Assembly: GCA_027596195.1 (NCBI GenBank)
Contig: JADGJG010000377.1
Span: 1-21,982, forward strand
Length of the DNA: 21,982 nucleotides
Direction: 5' to 3'
Origin: Podochytrium sp. JEL0797
Taxonomy: Eukaryota; Chytridiomycota; Chytridiomycetes; Chytridiales; Chytriomycetaceae
Part shown: one piece after another, positions 1 to 9,521 of the stretch
Layout of the letters: each line of letters starts with the position of its first letter
How positions within the stretch are numbered: the stretch's first letter is position 1
Notes under the pieces: generated by a model
Databases searched by the model: none
What the model was told of the DNA's origin: nothing
Seen by the model: the letters and a program-made list of their open reading frames with translations, nothing else
Made by a program: the position numbers and the translations under genes

Positions 1-275
1 TGGATCGCGTACACTTTGAGGCACCGTGAGGCATAGCAAAGGAGGACATCACACGAAGTTATGTCAAGAGCCTTGTTTCACGTTGGGTTGAGAAGAGAAA
101 AGAATAGAGAGCGGATGGAAGAGGGAGGTGAAGAATGGGATGGCATGCGCATGGCGCGATGGAGGAAGGATACCTCTCTCGTCGGGGGGGTTTTCGAGAC
201 GAATCTCGAGCCAATCTATTTTTTTCTTCTTTCCTCTTATTGGATTCGAACCTTTTTGTACCTGGCACTTTACAG
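1..275. other. Upstream region, first exon(s) of methyltransferase not resolved
   Basis: No independent gene can be supported here. The methyltransferase-type reading starts at a clear exon at 276, preceded by a TTTACAG acceptor, so an upstream exon with the true start should lie in this stretch. ATG-led short open frames around 128-190 run into a G-rich tract followed by a T-rich stretch, which could be an intron, but I could not find a donor giving a consistent phase. Confidence 0.4.
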
Positions 276-1380
276 TACATTTTGCCCAACGACAAGCGCG
301 TACAAGATCGTCTTGATCTGCAGGTCTGCTTTTCCTCACAGCTATCAGTTTGCAAACCTGTCACAGTTTCTGACGATTTCTTTCTCCATAGAACAACATT
401 TTTGTAATGGCGTTTGGCCATTTCGCCGTCAGTCCGGCCGCGAAAGCCTTGATCAAAACTCCGAACGTTAAAGTATTGGATATCGGATATGCTAACGGAG
501 CGTGGATGGACTCTCTGTTTACTTATGAAGAAAGTAGGGGGTTCATATATGATTCAGAAGATATTCCACTGAAACGCCAAAAACAGGACATCTCTGAAGA
601 CACGCACACGTGGAGACCTGTCAGTGGCGCTAAATTCAAGAAAGCAAACGTGTTGGAACGTTTGCCCTGTGAGTCTTCGCACACTTTCATACATGGTTAG
701 GTGTTCGATTTCTCACAGACAACGACAACAAATTCGACTACGTCCACATGCGAATGCTCTTTGGCTCGATTCCAAAAACCCAATGGGTTCATGCAATCTA
801 GGAGGCGATTCGCATCTGCCAGCTCGGTGGAATCATTGAATTGTGCGTTGATATTCCAAGTTTGAGCTTGGGCCCAGCCACTTCGCGTACTCTTACTCCA
901 GGTATGTTGAAGTGGGGGAGAAAGATTCAATTTTTAAATTATTTTTAGGTCTGGCAGCGATGGAGCATCGTGGTCGTGACATCTTGGCTGGTGAGTTTCG
1001 CGACCATTCGATTAGAATCATAATCAACATTTCTTCCAGGAACACATTTGAGAGACTACATCGCTGCAGCAGGAGAAGGGAAGCTCACGAATTTCGAAAG
1101 CTAGACTGTTTCGATCCCGCTTGGGTGGAACAGCCGAATTGTACGTGTTGATCCAGATTACGCGAACTTCTGATCACTCTTCTAGGGTGAGCTGATGTCC
1201 AAGGATGCTGAAGAAGTCTATCGCATGATGGGAGGCTTCATGACCAAGGTTCTCGGAATTGAGCAGCAGAAATGGTTTGCGATGGTTGATGGGGCTGTGG
1301 AAGAATGGCCCCAAACCCAAGCTTTCCAAAATTTTACTGCCGTTTGCGCAAAAGGTGAGAATGTGAACTTGGGGGCATAA
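276..1380 (+). pseudogene. SAM-dependent methyltransferase (fungal class I type), two in-frame TAG codons
   Basis: Spliced reading: exons 276-323, 392-668, 719-901, 949-990, 1040-1140 and 1186-1380, with phase-consistent GT-AG introns of 45-68 nt. The conceptual protein carries the hallmarks of fungal small-molecule methyltransferases: a YILPND-x-R-x2-DRLDLQ block (276-323), SAM-binding motif VLDIGYANGAW (usual form DIGCGxGxW, so the Cys is Tyr), then LPYNDNKFDYVHMRML across intron 669-718, a glycine-rich strand (QLGGIIEL) and a C-terminal WPQTQAFQNFTAVCAKG ending at TAA 1378-1380. The frame is broken by TAG at 799-801, just before the EAIRICQLGG helix, and TAG at 1102-1104. Everything else, including splice sites, is preserved, so decay is recent, or the TAGs are read through. 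The substrate is unknown; relatives methylate small molecules or proteins. The N-terminal exon is unresolved. Confidence 0.75.
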
Positions 1381-2110
1381 CAACGAAGAACATTATTCCT
1401 TTCATTCAACGGATCCCCCTCCTGAATCAACGACTTGTCCTTCATACACGTGTTCGGGTTGATCGAGTTTCTGGACTTTCCGAGTCGTTGGAAACCAACT
1501 TCTTCAATTTAGTCGACCTGAAAAAGACTTTGATCAGAGCTTTCATCCAGTACAACCGATCGAAATATGAACAAACCCAAGCTTTCCATCTTGCCCATCC
1601 GCACTCAAAATCGACTCAAGCTCACAACATCCTGGGACGGACACGATCGTGGCAAGCAAAGCAACCACACCGCGACGCGCTAATGCTTCTGAATCTTTAA
1701 ATACTCTTTAAGACATGCACGCAAGAGCGCGTCAAGGAGGTTTTCACGACGCAGGTATTCCAAGCCTATGGGATTGCGAATCATGATCTAGATGACATTT
1801 GCGCAATTGAAAGATGAAATGAGAAACCGCGAAAAGCGGATCGTGAACGCAATAATCTCACCCGAAGTGCAGACCCCCTTTTCCCCACAAACTGAATCCC
1901 GAACCCGGGGAGCACGACATCCCCATCCACTGAAAAGAGGGACAAAACGAAATCAATTGTCGCGTCGCGAATGTCGCCTTCGATATCGTACAATCAGGCA
2001 GAGATGGATTCCGCAAGGGAGGGGGTGTCCAAATTGACGTGGTTGAGTAGATTGATGTTGGATTATCGTTCTTCTGTGTCTTGTAACACTCAAATGAGGG
2101 TGGCAAGGAT
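1381..2110. other. Unassigned region with short open stretches
   Basis: No gene can be defined. On the plus strand an open frame from about 1381 to 1700 and a shorter one at about 1714-1800 (containing VKEVFTTQVFQAYG) look amino-acid-like but match no family I recognise. On the minus strand a frame through 2040-1800 reads plausibly (LYDIEGDIRDATIDFVLSLF) but is interrupted by a TGA and does not connect by a clean intron to the helical fragment upstream of it. The stretch could hold debris of the neighbouring broken genes. Confidence 0.4.
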
Positions 2111-2976
2111 CTACAAAATCAAATGGTTCATTGTATCCGAATTCCAGCGCGGTACCAAACGCACATATCAGATTGAGTCCCGCTTCATTAAAGCATTCAT
2201 TCTGAACCACTGCCTTGACAAAGAGATCCAAGTTTTTCAAGCAAAGTTGACGCAGTTTCGAGGCGGACGTGAAATACGGCGACGTCAACGGCAAGAGAAT
2301 CATGGCGAGCACGATATCCTTGAATTCTAGACTCAAACAAGAGTCGCTGGATAGCAAGTCCGCGACGCACAGACTCAAGTCAGTATACAACGAAGTGAAC
2401 TCGCGCCGAAGCTTGTGCGTTGCGTTTAGCCCCGCGTTCGCGCCCAGACTAACACGCATCTAAAACAAATGATGCTTGAGCATACGTATCGCGTGTGTGC
2501 GTGAAAAAACGTCACGTTACCAAAGCCAAAAACCTGGACGAGACTTCCTCTCCCTTTTCCGCCAACGCAAACACCCTAACATACAATTCTTTCAAGCGTC
2601 CCAAAGTTTCCATATTCCACACAAACTCAACAAAGCTTTCGATTTGAACCCGCTGTTGTCCCATCGCCTCCACCTCCAAAATCGCAACTCCAAACGCGGA
2701 CAGCACCAACTTCGCGAACCACAAACGAATACAGCACAACGCGGAATGAACAGACGCGAATGAATCAGAATTCGTTTTCACAGGCTCAAAGTATTGCGCG
2801 GGATCAACAGATGGGGATTGGAAGAGGAAGGATAGGATGTCAATCATGCGAGAAAGGACAAGACGGCTCGATTCGTGAATGTAGGAGGAGAGCATTGAAC
2901 GAATCTGGTTTTCGAGGGAGTAATAAGAGTGGTGGTTCAAGTCATGGAAGTGAAATACGAACCAAGTCGGACTCTT
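2111..2976 (-). pseudogene. Unrecognised alpha-helical protein fragment, two exons
   Basis: Two minus-strand open stretches join through a good 61-nt intron (donor GTAACG at 2520, acceptor TTTTAG ending at 2460) with phase 0 on both sides: exon A about 2976-2521, exon B 2459 down to about 2111. The product is Leu/Ser-rich and strongly helical (for example RSMLSSYIHESSRLVLSRM and TSPYFTSASKLRQLCLKNL) with no catalytic motif. It is vaguely reminiscent of the middle region of fungal zinc-cluster regulators, but no Zn2Cys6 motif is visible and I would not assign it. No ATG start is evident: exon A opens after a TGA near 2977, possibly behind a TTTTTGAAAG acceptor. Downstream of 2111 the frame loses coherence. 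It lies between a broken methyltransferase and a broken glycosyltransferase, so it is probably part of the same decaying block. Confidence 0.4.
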
Positions 2977-3040
2977 TCAAAAACTATCACTAGCGATGGA
3001 ACCAGCATTTTCTTGGCATTTTCTTCTCCACAGCGCTTGA

Positions 3041-3762
3041 AGAAATATCAATGGCAGGTACCCCATCGAGCAGAATGAAGGAGCGTCAGTCTTGACGCAG
3101 CATGCACGCGTTCAAGATTTGCATGAGGTTTCCAGAAAGAAACGCGAGGAGTGTGTCACGATGCAAGAAGCTCGCGAGTCCATCTTGGCAATTCACCCTC
3201 GAATACACTCCGTTTTCGAGAAACACGCGTCGCACCCCGTCGTCCACATCGGTTTTGGCTCAATGGGCAACATGTACCCTTCCTTAACAAGCGAGCATGA
3301 TTCCGTGTTCGAAATCACGTCCGGAATTCACGCCGCTCTGGAAGCAACCAACTCATACGCGCTGTGGGTCGTAAACTCACCTACGGATTCCCTCCTGTAC
3401 AAATCCGTGTCAAGCCTGTCTCGCGTGTACTGCATCCAAGGCCCTGTATCTTACCCCGACCTGTTTAACTCTGGCCTTGTCTGCGGGTCCGTCAATCACG
3501 GTGGTCTTGGCACGATCACGCAAGCATCCATGGCAGGATTGAAGCAAGTGGTTGCTCCGTTCATGTTTGATCAGCGATTGTGGGGGGAACGATTGGGGTT
3601 GCAAAGTGTGTGTCGGAAGAGGATGCGGCGGATGTTGAGGTTGGGGAGTGGATTCTGTTGATTCGATGGATCACTCTTGGTGATTTGAGTACCGATGATC
3701 GAGTGAAAGAGTGGAGCAGGAGAGTGTGTGGGTTTGGAAAACGACGAGGGGAAGTTGATTAA
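3041..3762 (+). pseudogene. UDP-glycosyltransferase (GT1 / sterol-glucosyltransferase-like), C-terminal half, frameshifted
   Basis: The translation contains the GT1 nucleotide-sugar-binding half: the strand HPVVHIGFGSMGN near 3222-3260, and the donor signature GSVNHGGLGTITQASMAGL followed by VVAPFMFDQRLWGERL near 3490-3595. These bind the UDP part of the sugar donor; family members glycosylate sterols, antibiotics or xenobiotics. After DQRLWGER the continuation (IGVAKCVSEEDAADVE) is in another frame and runs to TAA 3760-3762, so a small indel around 3587-3595 breaks the gene. The N-terminal acceptor-binding half, about 200 residues in the family, is not recognisable upstream. No ATG is in frame; the frame opens after a TGA at 3038-3040, with a possible acceptor (TCCACAG) just before. 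A sequencing indel is possible, but the missing half argues for a relic. Confidence 0.7.
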
Positions 3763-4020
3763 AACCCGTGCGCCACACACAGGCTTGACCGCCACCACAC
3801 CTTACTTCATGATCCCTTCATTTCCTGGGGTGAAATGACGAGCCAAATCTGGGAATATGTGTGCAATTCCATTGGTGACCAGATCATATTCTGAAACACG
3901 ATGGTGGGAAAGGGAACGGTCCCCAACGAATGCATCCACCAACTGCAGGACGCAAAAGCCGAGATCCCAAACCCTTCGGAACGTGCAAGAGACTCGATAT
4001 GAATACAATTTAATAGGTCG
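3763..4020. other. Short gap, possible coding remnant of unknown strand
   Basis: Both strands show a partly open frame: minus 4008-3802 reads VLQLVDAFVGDRSL and onward, and plus 3918-3990 reads VPNECIHQLQDAKAEIPNP. Neither has a start, a splice context or a family match. The plus-strand piece could be the displaced extreme C-terminus of the glycosyltransferase. Confidence 0.3.
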
Positions 4021-4458
4021 TTATTTGAGAAATGCGAGTTCGTTCAGGCCAACTTCGATCCCAATCATTTCCGCGACATCACTCGGCTGCATCCCAGGCA
4101 CCTCGATAAACACCTTGTCGAAATGCGCATGGCCTTGCAGATCCAGCCCGATTGTCTTTAGTGGTGATGAATAGAGGTAAAGTTCGGGCTTTCCGTTCAT
4201 TGTCCGATTCACGGTTGCTGTACAGAACGAGTCAGAACCCCTTTAAGACGGAATGTAATGCGTACCAAAGGTCATAACTCCTGGGATGTACACGCCCATG
4301 GACTTGAAGTGGCTGTACGCCTCGCCAGGCAGGGGCCGCACTGCTCGGATTTGCGAGTATGGGATATCGATGCGGCTGAAGAGAGCGAGGAATGTTTCGG
4401 CGGTGGAGAGCGTGATGGAAAGCGTCTGGGTTTCCCGGTGGAACTCAATGTACGGCAT
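4021..4458 (-). CDS. Small protein resembling the bacterial PH-like (bPH) domain family
   Basis: Two exons, 4458-4266 and 4217-4021, flank a 48-nt intron (GTACGC to TACAG) with phase-consistent joining; the stop is TAA. I chose the ATG at 4458 because the protein then begins at the first beta strand (MPYIEFHRETQTLSITLS). The product is about 129 residues and consists of a single domain. The pattern of a hydrophobic strand with IPYSQIRAV, then YIPGVMTFG, then ELYLYSSPLKTIGLDLQG and FDKVFIEVPGMQPSDVAEMI, follows the order of strands and the final helix of the PH-like fold proteins common in bacteria. No catalytic residues are expected and the function is unknown. The assignment rests on pattern memory and could be wrong at the family level; that the gene is real is much surer. 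Confidence 0.6.
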
Positions 4459-4622
4459 TCGAGGAAATAGGTGGGGGCCGGTGGCTCTTTTTCGAAGCCA
4501 CACACAAGGCAAAAGAGAAAAGCCCCCGAATCTCCAAATCACCAATCACCCCCTTCAACCCAAACACACATTCAACCCAGCACAAGTTAACTTCATATTG
4601 ACAAGTGTATTACTCAAACATG

Positions 4623-7600
4623 TTACAAAAACCCAGACTCTGCTAGCATTCTGGCAACCTGCTCGTCCTCCCTCTCTCTCGGCTCCAACTCCATCGAAAT
4701 CGCAAAACACACTTGCTCCTCCATACCGTTGGCGAACCCACTCTGCAGAAACTCTTGAATCTCCTTCACAGAATACAACTGGTACGGCTCGTTCTGGAAC
4801 TGTTGAATGTCGCGTATGACTTCCGCCGTTTTCGTGCGTTTGAAGAAATTGATCAACTTGCTTAAACTCGTCGCGTCCGTGGCGTCGCCCTCTGTGGATA
4901 GCGGTTGCAGAAAGTCGGAACTCCCGTCTTCAATGAACGTGAGGTCTGTGAGAAAGAGGCCAAAGTAGGGAACACAGGGAGGATTCGCCGTGTGTAGTGC
5001 GTCGCGGTATAATCCAAAGTTTTTGTCGCGGCTCATCAGGGCTTTGAGGGAGTCGAGCTTGGCGGCGGTCTTGCCGACAAACTCCCATGTGCGTTTCAGC
5101 CGGTAGATAGAGGAGGAGTTGAGAGCGCTTATGATGGTTGTGAGGGTGCAAAAGTTGTTGAGGATGCGGCATTTCTAAAATATCCAACGCGATTAGCCCC
5201 AGGTTAAAAAAACAGATGAATTATTTACCTCGGCAATCAAAATGAATTGCTTCACCACCAAAGCCCGCTTCTTGGCATCCCTCTCCAACAAAATCGTCTT
5301 CACAACCCACCCAGCAATCTGATTCGAATGATTGATCATCTCCTTCACATTCGGCGACAAGACTCCCTCCTCGCGTCCCCACGCCTTCTTCAAAAGCTCA
5401 ACTGGTTGAATCCGGCAGTACACGGAACTCTCCAAAATCGTAAGTTGCCGCGCGACTTCAATCGAATCGAGGTCCAAGAACGAAAAAGTCTTCAAGGTGC
5501 GAGGGAGGATTGGGGGCGGCACGGCGGTGAAGGCTCGAACGAGGGTTTTGGATCCCTTTTCTTGTCGTCGTTCGACAAATTTGAGGAGTTGGCGACCTAG
5601 GCATGCATGGGCGTGTTCAAAAATCATCCCCCGAGACAAAGCACACGCAACGAACCTAGCATGGGCGTTTCGAGCATCATTTTGGTGACGGCGAATTCCT
5701 TGATTTCGAACAGCACGCCCGCGTCTTCGTCGTAAAAGTAGTTTTCGAGCCAAGACTTTAACACGTTGAGAACCCTGCAGACACCATTCGTCAGTCTCTT
5801 CCCGTGATTCAACTCCCCCAAAGAATCAAATAAAAACGCACCGCAGCTGAATGAAATACTTCTTATGACTCTCCCAATCCGCAATCTCATCCTCCGACAA
5901 CCCCACTGGCGGAGCAATACAAAACCGGTCTTTAATCAACCGAAACAACGTCTCAGAATCCGTGATGGACCGATACGTCAACAGAAACGATTGCATGTAC
6001 GACACGTCGCTCCCGTTGTGGAGAGTCAATCTTTCGACTAACGCCTCCAACACGCCTCCTTTTACAGATCCGTCGGCGTTGAACGCAATGTCGGAGTCGG
6101 CGTAGTCGTGTTTGAGGTACCACGCCTCGGCGGCTTTGACGGAGGGTAGGCGGGTCAAAGGATGTTTCGAGATTGGAGAGAGCTGAGAAACGGAAGCCAG
6201 TGAGTATGCACCTCCAAAAACAAGAAAGGTAAACTCACCTCCAAAGTCTCTCCATGTGATTGCGCGCTCAAAAGACCCTCAATCCCAAAGCTCTTGGCAG
6301 CCCGCGCAAACGACCCAGACTCTGACTTGTCCGACTTCAAGCTTTCCGTCGTGGACATTCTGCGGAGACCGAACGGTGACGTTTGTGGAATTTTGACGAT
6401 TGGAGCGGGTAGACTGAGATGATGCTGACGCGTGGTTGGGAGAGGTGAAACAATGGGCGACCTTGTAGTTGTTGGAGGGATCGCGATTGGTTCACTAATG
6501 GGGCCCCGTTCCCATGATTCCTTCTCCTGAATCATGAACTTGAGGGTAACCAACAAATCCGAGGCCTCCCGCACAACATTTTGGACACCAAGGATGATAT
6601 CTTGAACGACATTCGGCGGTGGGTAATCGCTCGAGGAAACGGAAGCCATGCTCATGAGTTCCGTCACGGCACTGTTGATGGCAACCTGGCGTTCCCCAAA
6701 CTCGAGAATCAGGGTCGGCGAAACTTGATCTGCCGTGATTTGGTCCTCAACGGAATCCAGAAAGTTTCCCACCACACCGATAAGCAGGGTGATGTCTGCG
6801 AGAAGAGCTTGTTTCGGGGGTTCGAACGCGTTGGGTTGGAGGAGCGCGAGAATGTCCGCCGCGCGACTGCGAATAGCCAACACGTGCTGCTCCAATCCGC
6901 TCACGATTTCAGAATTGGACGGTTTGGAGGAAGACATCGACTCGTCCTCCACAGGCGCTTTCAATTTCCGCAATTCATCCGCTTTCCGAACCTCCCCCGC
7001 GTCCACAACAACCCCCATCCCCATCGCAGCCACAACAAACTCCCGCACCGCACCCAATATCTCCACCGCCGATTTACACATATTCTCCCTCGCATCTGGG
7101 GGAGGCCACACGCAACACGCCAATTTCGCGTCCACCACGAGTTTCGACAACGACGCCATGATTGCGCGATGGAGCGTTTTGATGGGCGCCGGGGTTTCGC
7201 GGTGTGGGTTTATCGAAGCGAGCAGGAGGAATCGGACGGATTCGACAAGGACGGTGGATTGGGGGATGTATTTTTCTTTTTGGTTGGAGACGGCGAGGGA
7301 GGTGAAGGTGGAGATGGATTCGATGATTGGGTCCATGAGTGGTTTCCAGGGGTTCGAGTGTGAGGGGTGGGGGTAGGTGATGTGGGAGAGGGTGGTGATT
7401 TGCTGGGAGGTGGAGGTCAACGAGATTGGCGGCGCGGTCTACGGTGGGGGTTCAGAATTTCACTCCTTCAGGCACAAATAGGGGAATAGAATACAAACCA
7501 GCTCGGCAGTGGTGATGTCAATATCTTCCAGCCTCCACGTTGTTTGATCGGTGCGATAGTTGAAGTAGTACGTCCTTCCATCCGGGCTCGTCTTCACTCC

Positions 7601-8391
7601 CCAATTCGATGGCAGCTTGAAACAATAAACGATTTAGAGACTGAGGTCACCAACAGACGAATCCAAATTGAAATACAAACCTGTGAATTCGTTCTCAAAT
7701 CCGCGACGTGCGTCTCCGCCACGAAAGGTTTCGAAGGCAAACTCCCCGGAAGATTCCACTGCATCTCCTTACTTTCCGGATTGAAATACATGGTTTTGCC
7801 GTCGGACGTTTGAATTCGCTTCCAGTTTGGCGGCAACCGTTCCGAGGAATCATCGATGGCAATCGTTTCGGGCTGGACGAGGGTGGAAGTAGAAGGAAAA
7901 GATATGTAGGCGCTGGAAGGCGTCGGGTAATCAGAAGATCTAGGGGCGGGAGATCGGCCTTCCCAGCGTGTCAAGCCCGTGGCTTGGTCCACAATGTAAA
8001 TTTGACCGTCGTCCGTTTCGCAGCGGAGAGGTAGCGGGCGATTCACTTGGCTCGGAGAATCAGCGATCGGGCCAACGTAGTTGGACGGAAACCTGGAATT
8101 AGAAATCCGAGTTAGAAATCGGCCGTTTCGATCGCACAAGCCCATAACTAACCATCCTTGGCGGGTATCAATAGAGCCATACCACCACCCGTTCTCTGCC
8201 TTCCGCAGAACTCGCACCACTTCGTCCTTTTTGAGCCCGAGTTTCGAGTCATCGGGTTGGTTGTAATTGAAGAGAACGAGGTGGGATCCGAGTTGATCGA
8301 AATCTTCAATCAGCGATGATAGGGTAGTTGAATCGGCCATTAAACTGGCTGGCTTGGTGGTCGGGAAGGTGCGTCGAGTTCCGCGCTCCAT
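4623..8391 (-). CDS. Ras guanine-nucleotide exchange factor, Cdc25-type, with SH3 and WW domains
   Basis: Eight exons: 8391-8153, 8092-7681, 7615-7499, 7438-6239, 6182-5842, 5774-5656, 5596-5229 and 5174-4623. All introns are GT-AG (54-67 nt) and the sum is 1,115 residues plus TAA. The ATG at 8391 is the first one in frame. Domains: SH3 at about 37-87 (LVLFNYNQPDD, NGWWYGS, GWFPSNYV across intron 1); a degenerate WW-like unit at about 100-126 (ends TRWEGR, lacks the first Trp); WW at 166-197 (LPPNWKRIQ, MQWNLPG) and WW at 218-249 (LPSNWGVK, TTWRLE); a Ser/Pro-rich linker; RasGEFN from about 660 (SYMQSFLLTYRS, QLRVLNVLKSWLENYF); and a RasGEF catalytic core at about 848-1075 (VARQLTILESSVYCRIQPVE, NHSNQIAGWV, KCRILNNFCTL, PPCVPYFGLFLTDLTFI). 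It should load Ras with GTP at the membrane, upstream of adenylyl cyclase or MAPK signalling. A long antisense open frame over exon 4 is a compositional shadow. Confidence 0.95.
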
Positions 8392-8482
8392 GAATGAATT
8401 TTTTTTTGTGGTTTTCAAACGCTGTTATGAGATGAAAGAATATGCCGAAGAAATATCCAATAATTAATCTCCTTCCGCCAGA

Positions 8483-8853
8483 ATGTACGCGTCTCTCTTG
8501 CTCGGGTCGTTAGGGATTGTGTTTTTTCGACTTTTCGCAGTCGCGTCGGGATCAACAAGCGGAATGAATGACTTTTTTGAAGATCGGTTTAAGATCGCCC
8601 AATTTTCAACGGGATAACATTAACGTTGCTTTTTTTTTAAACTTGGCGTAGAGAGCATAGGCGAAATCAAAGCATATGAATACGCGGCGCACTGCGACGC
8701 GGCATACGGCCACCGAAAAGCTCAAGAAGCCCAAAAGCGCCTCTTGACTACTAGGTCTGAAGATCGAGGAGATTCCACTGGCTTGATCAAGCTGAACACG
8801 GACCTCTCTGGTGAGAGTCGGTTCATTGGTGTGATCCGTAATCGATTGGAAGA
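8483..8853 (+). pseudogene. Fragment of a secreted-protein-like gene, unrecognised
   Basis: An ATG at 8483 opens a 44-codon frame starting with a signal-peptide-like segment (MYASLLLGSLGIVFFRLFAVASG). After a stop and a T9 run, a second open stretch in the same frame (about 8639-8853) reads IGEIKAYEYAAHCDAAYG and onward to a GTGAGA donor-like site at about 8811. The interval 8587-8651 looks like an intron (GTTTAAG, a branch-like CATTAAC, poly-T, then TAG), but splicing it shifts frame. The EIKAYEYAAHCDAAYG pattern is faintly like the start of class 3 lipases; this is a guess only. Downstream, the frame runs into the C12 tract and 35-bp repeats. It is best read as a gene remnant. Confidence 0.3.
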
Positions 8854-9198
8854 ACCCCCCCCCCCCTTTCTCGTTTTGAGGATCGTGGGCCTGTTCCCCC
8901 CTATCTCGTTTTGAGGATCGTGGGCCTGTTCCCCCTTATCTCGTTTTGAGGATCGCGGGTGATACCTCTCGCGTATTAATATTGCATCAAATCAACGTAC
9001 GGCTTAATTTTTTAGGTATCTTGCCATCGAGAGTCAAAACCTTTTGCGAATACCCGACCTGAACAAGTGGTGACCGAAAAGCCGGTGAAGCTCAACGCGC
9101 TTCTTAACTTCCGGGTCTGAAGATCCCACTGGCTTAATCAATTTGCCTCTTTGGTGAGAGTCAGTTCATTGGGTGTGATCCGTAATCGGACTTGAAGA
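8712..9198 (+). repeat. Diverged direct duplication, about 130-140 bp, units 360 bp apart
   Basis: Two diverged copies lie at about 8712-8853 and 9072-9198. Shared blocks in the same order: ACCGAAAAGC; GGTCTGAAGATC; CCACTGGCTT then ATCAA; GGTGAGAGTC; GTTCATTGG then GTGTGATCCGTAATCG. Copy 1 is part of the open fragment listed above; copy 2 has stops in that frame. The duplication therefore covers old exon sequence plus its flanking splice donor. Confidence 0.75.
8855..8965 (+). repeat. C12 tract followed by three 35-bp tandem units
   Basis: A run of 12 C at 8855-8866 precedes three head-to-tail units with a 35-bp period. The shared core TCTCGTTTTGAGGATCG begins at 8869, 8904 and 8939. The first two units continue TGGGCCTGTTCCCCC; the third diverges after the core. 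Near-identity points to recent slippage or amplification inside the old duplication. Confidence 0.9.
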
Positions 9199-9521
9199 TC
9201 TTGTTCCTTGGGGACAATTTTTGTCGGGAATAACAACACGCAAGTTCCCCGCCAAATTTCGAGTCACCCGCCATGACATGATACAGGCGGGGGAGTTAAT
9301 CAGGTTCCTTCCCGTCTCGACATTACACAGCCGGTTAGAAATCAATGTGTTGGCGTGAGTCCCAAAGTGTGGATTTCGATTTCTGTGTGGCTCAATGTGG
9401 CACCTGGGAAGTTCAATACTACTGCAATTATACAAACGAGGGTTAACATGGGAATACAAAAAGGGGGCTTGGAAGACGGGGGAAAAACATCAACAAAAAT
9501 AAATATCAACCAATCATCATC

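Larger units (their letters stand above)
8392..9521. other. Divergent intergenic region between RasGEF and mutase, repeat-bearing
   Basis: This 1.1-kb interval should contain the promoters of both divergent genes. A CCAAT motif lies near 8457-8462, about 65 nt upstream of the RasGEF start, on the plus strand as written. The rest holds a degraded gene fragment, a dispersed duplication and a short tandem array, listed separately. From 9200 to 9521 I see nothing definable. Confidence 0.5.

Noticed and set aside
238..256. Minus-strand GGTTCGAATCC, resembling a tRNA B-box/T-loop
   Set aside because: The flanking bases do not form a T stem, and no A-box or acceptor stem could be placed at the right distance.
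6581..7376. Plus-strand open frames of 260 and 213 codons antisense to RasGEF exon 4
   Set aside because: They lie opposite a linker exon that is required in frame for the RasGEF; the translations look compositional only.
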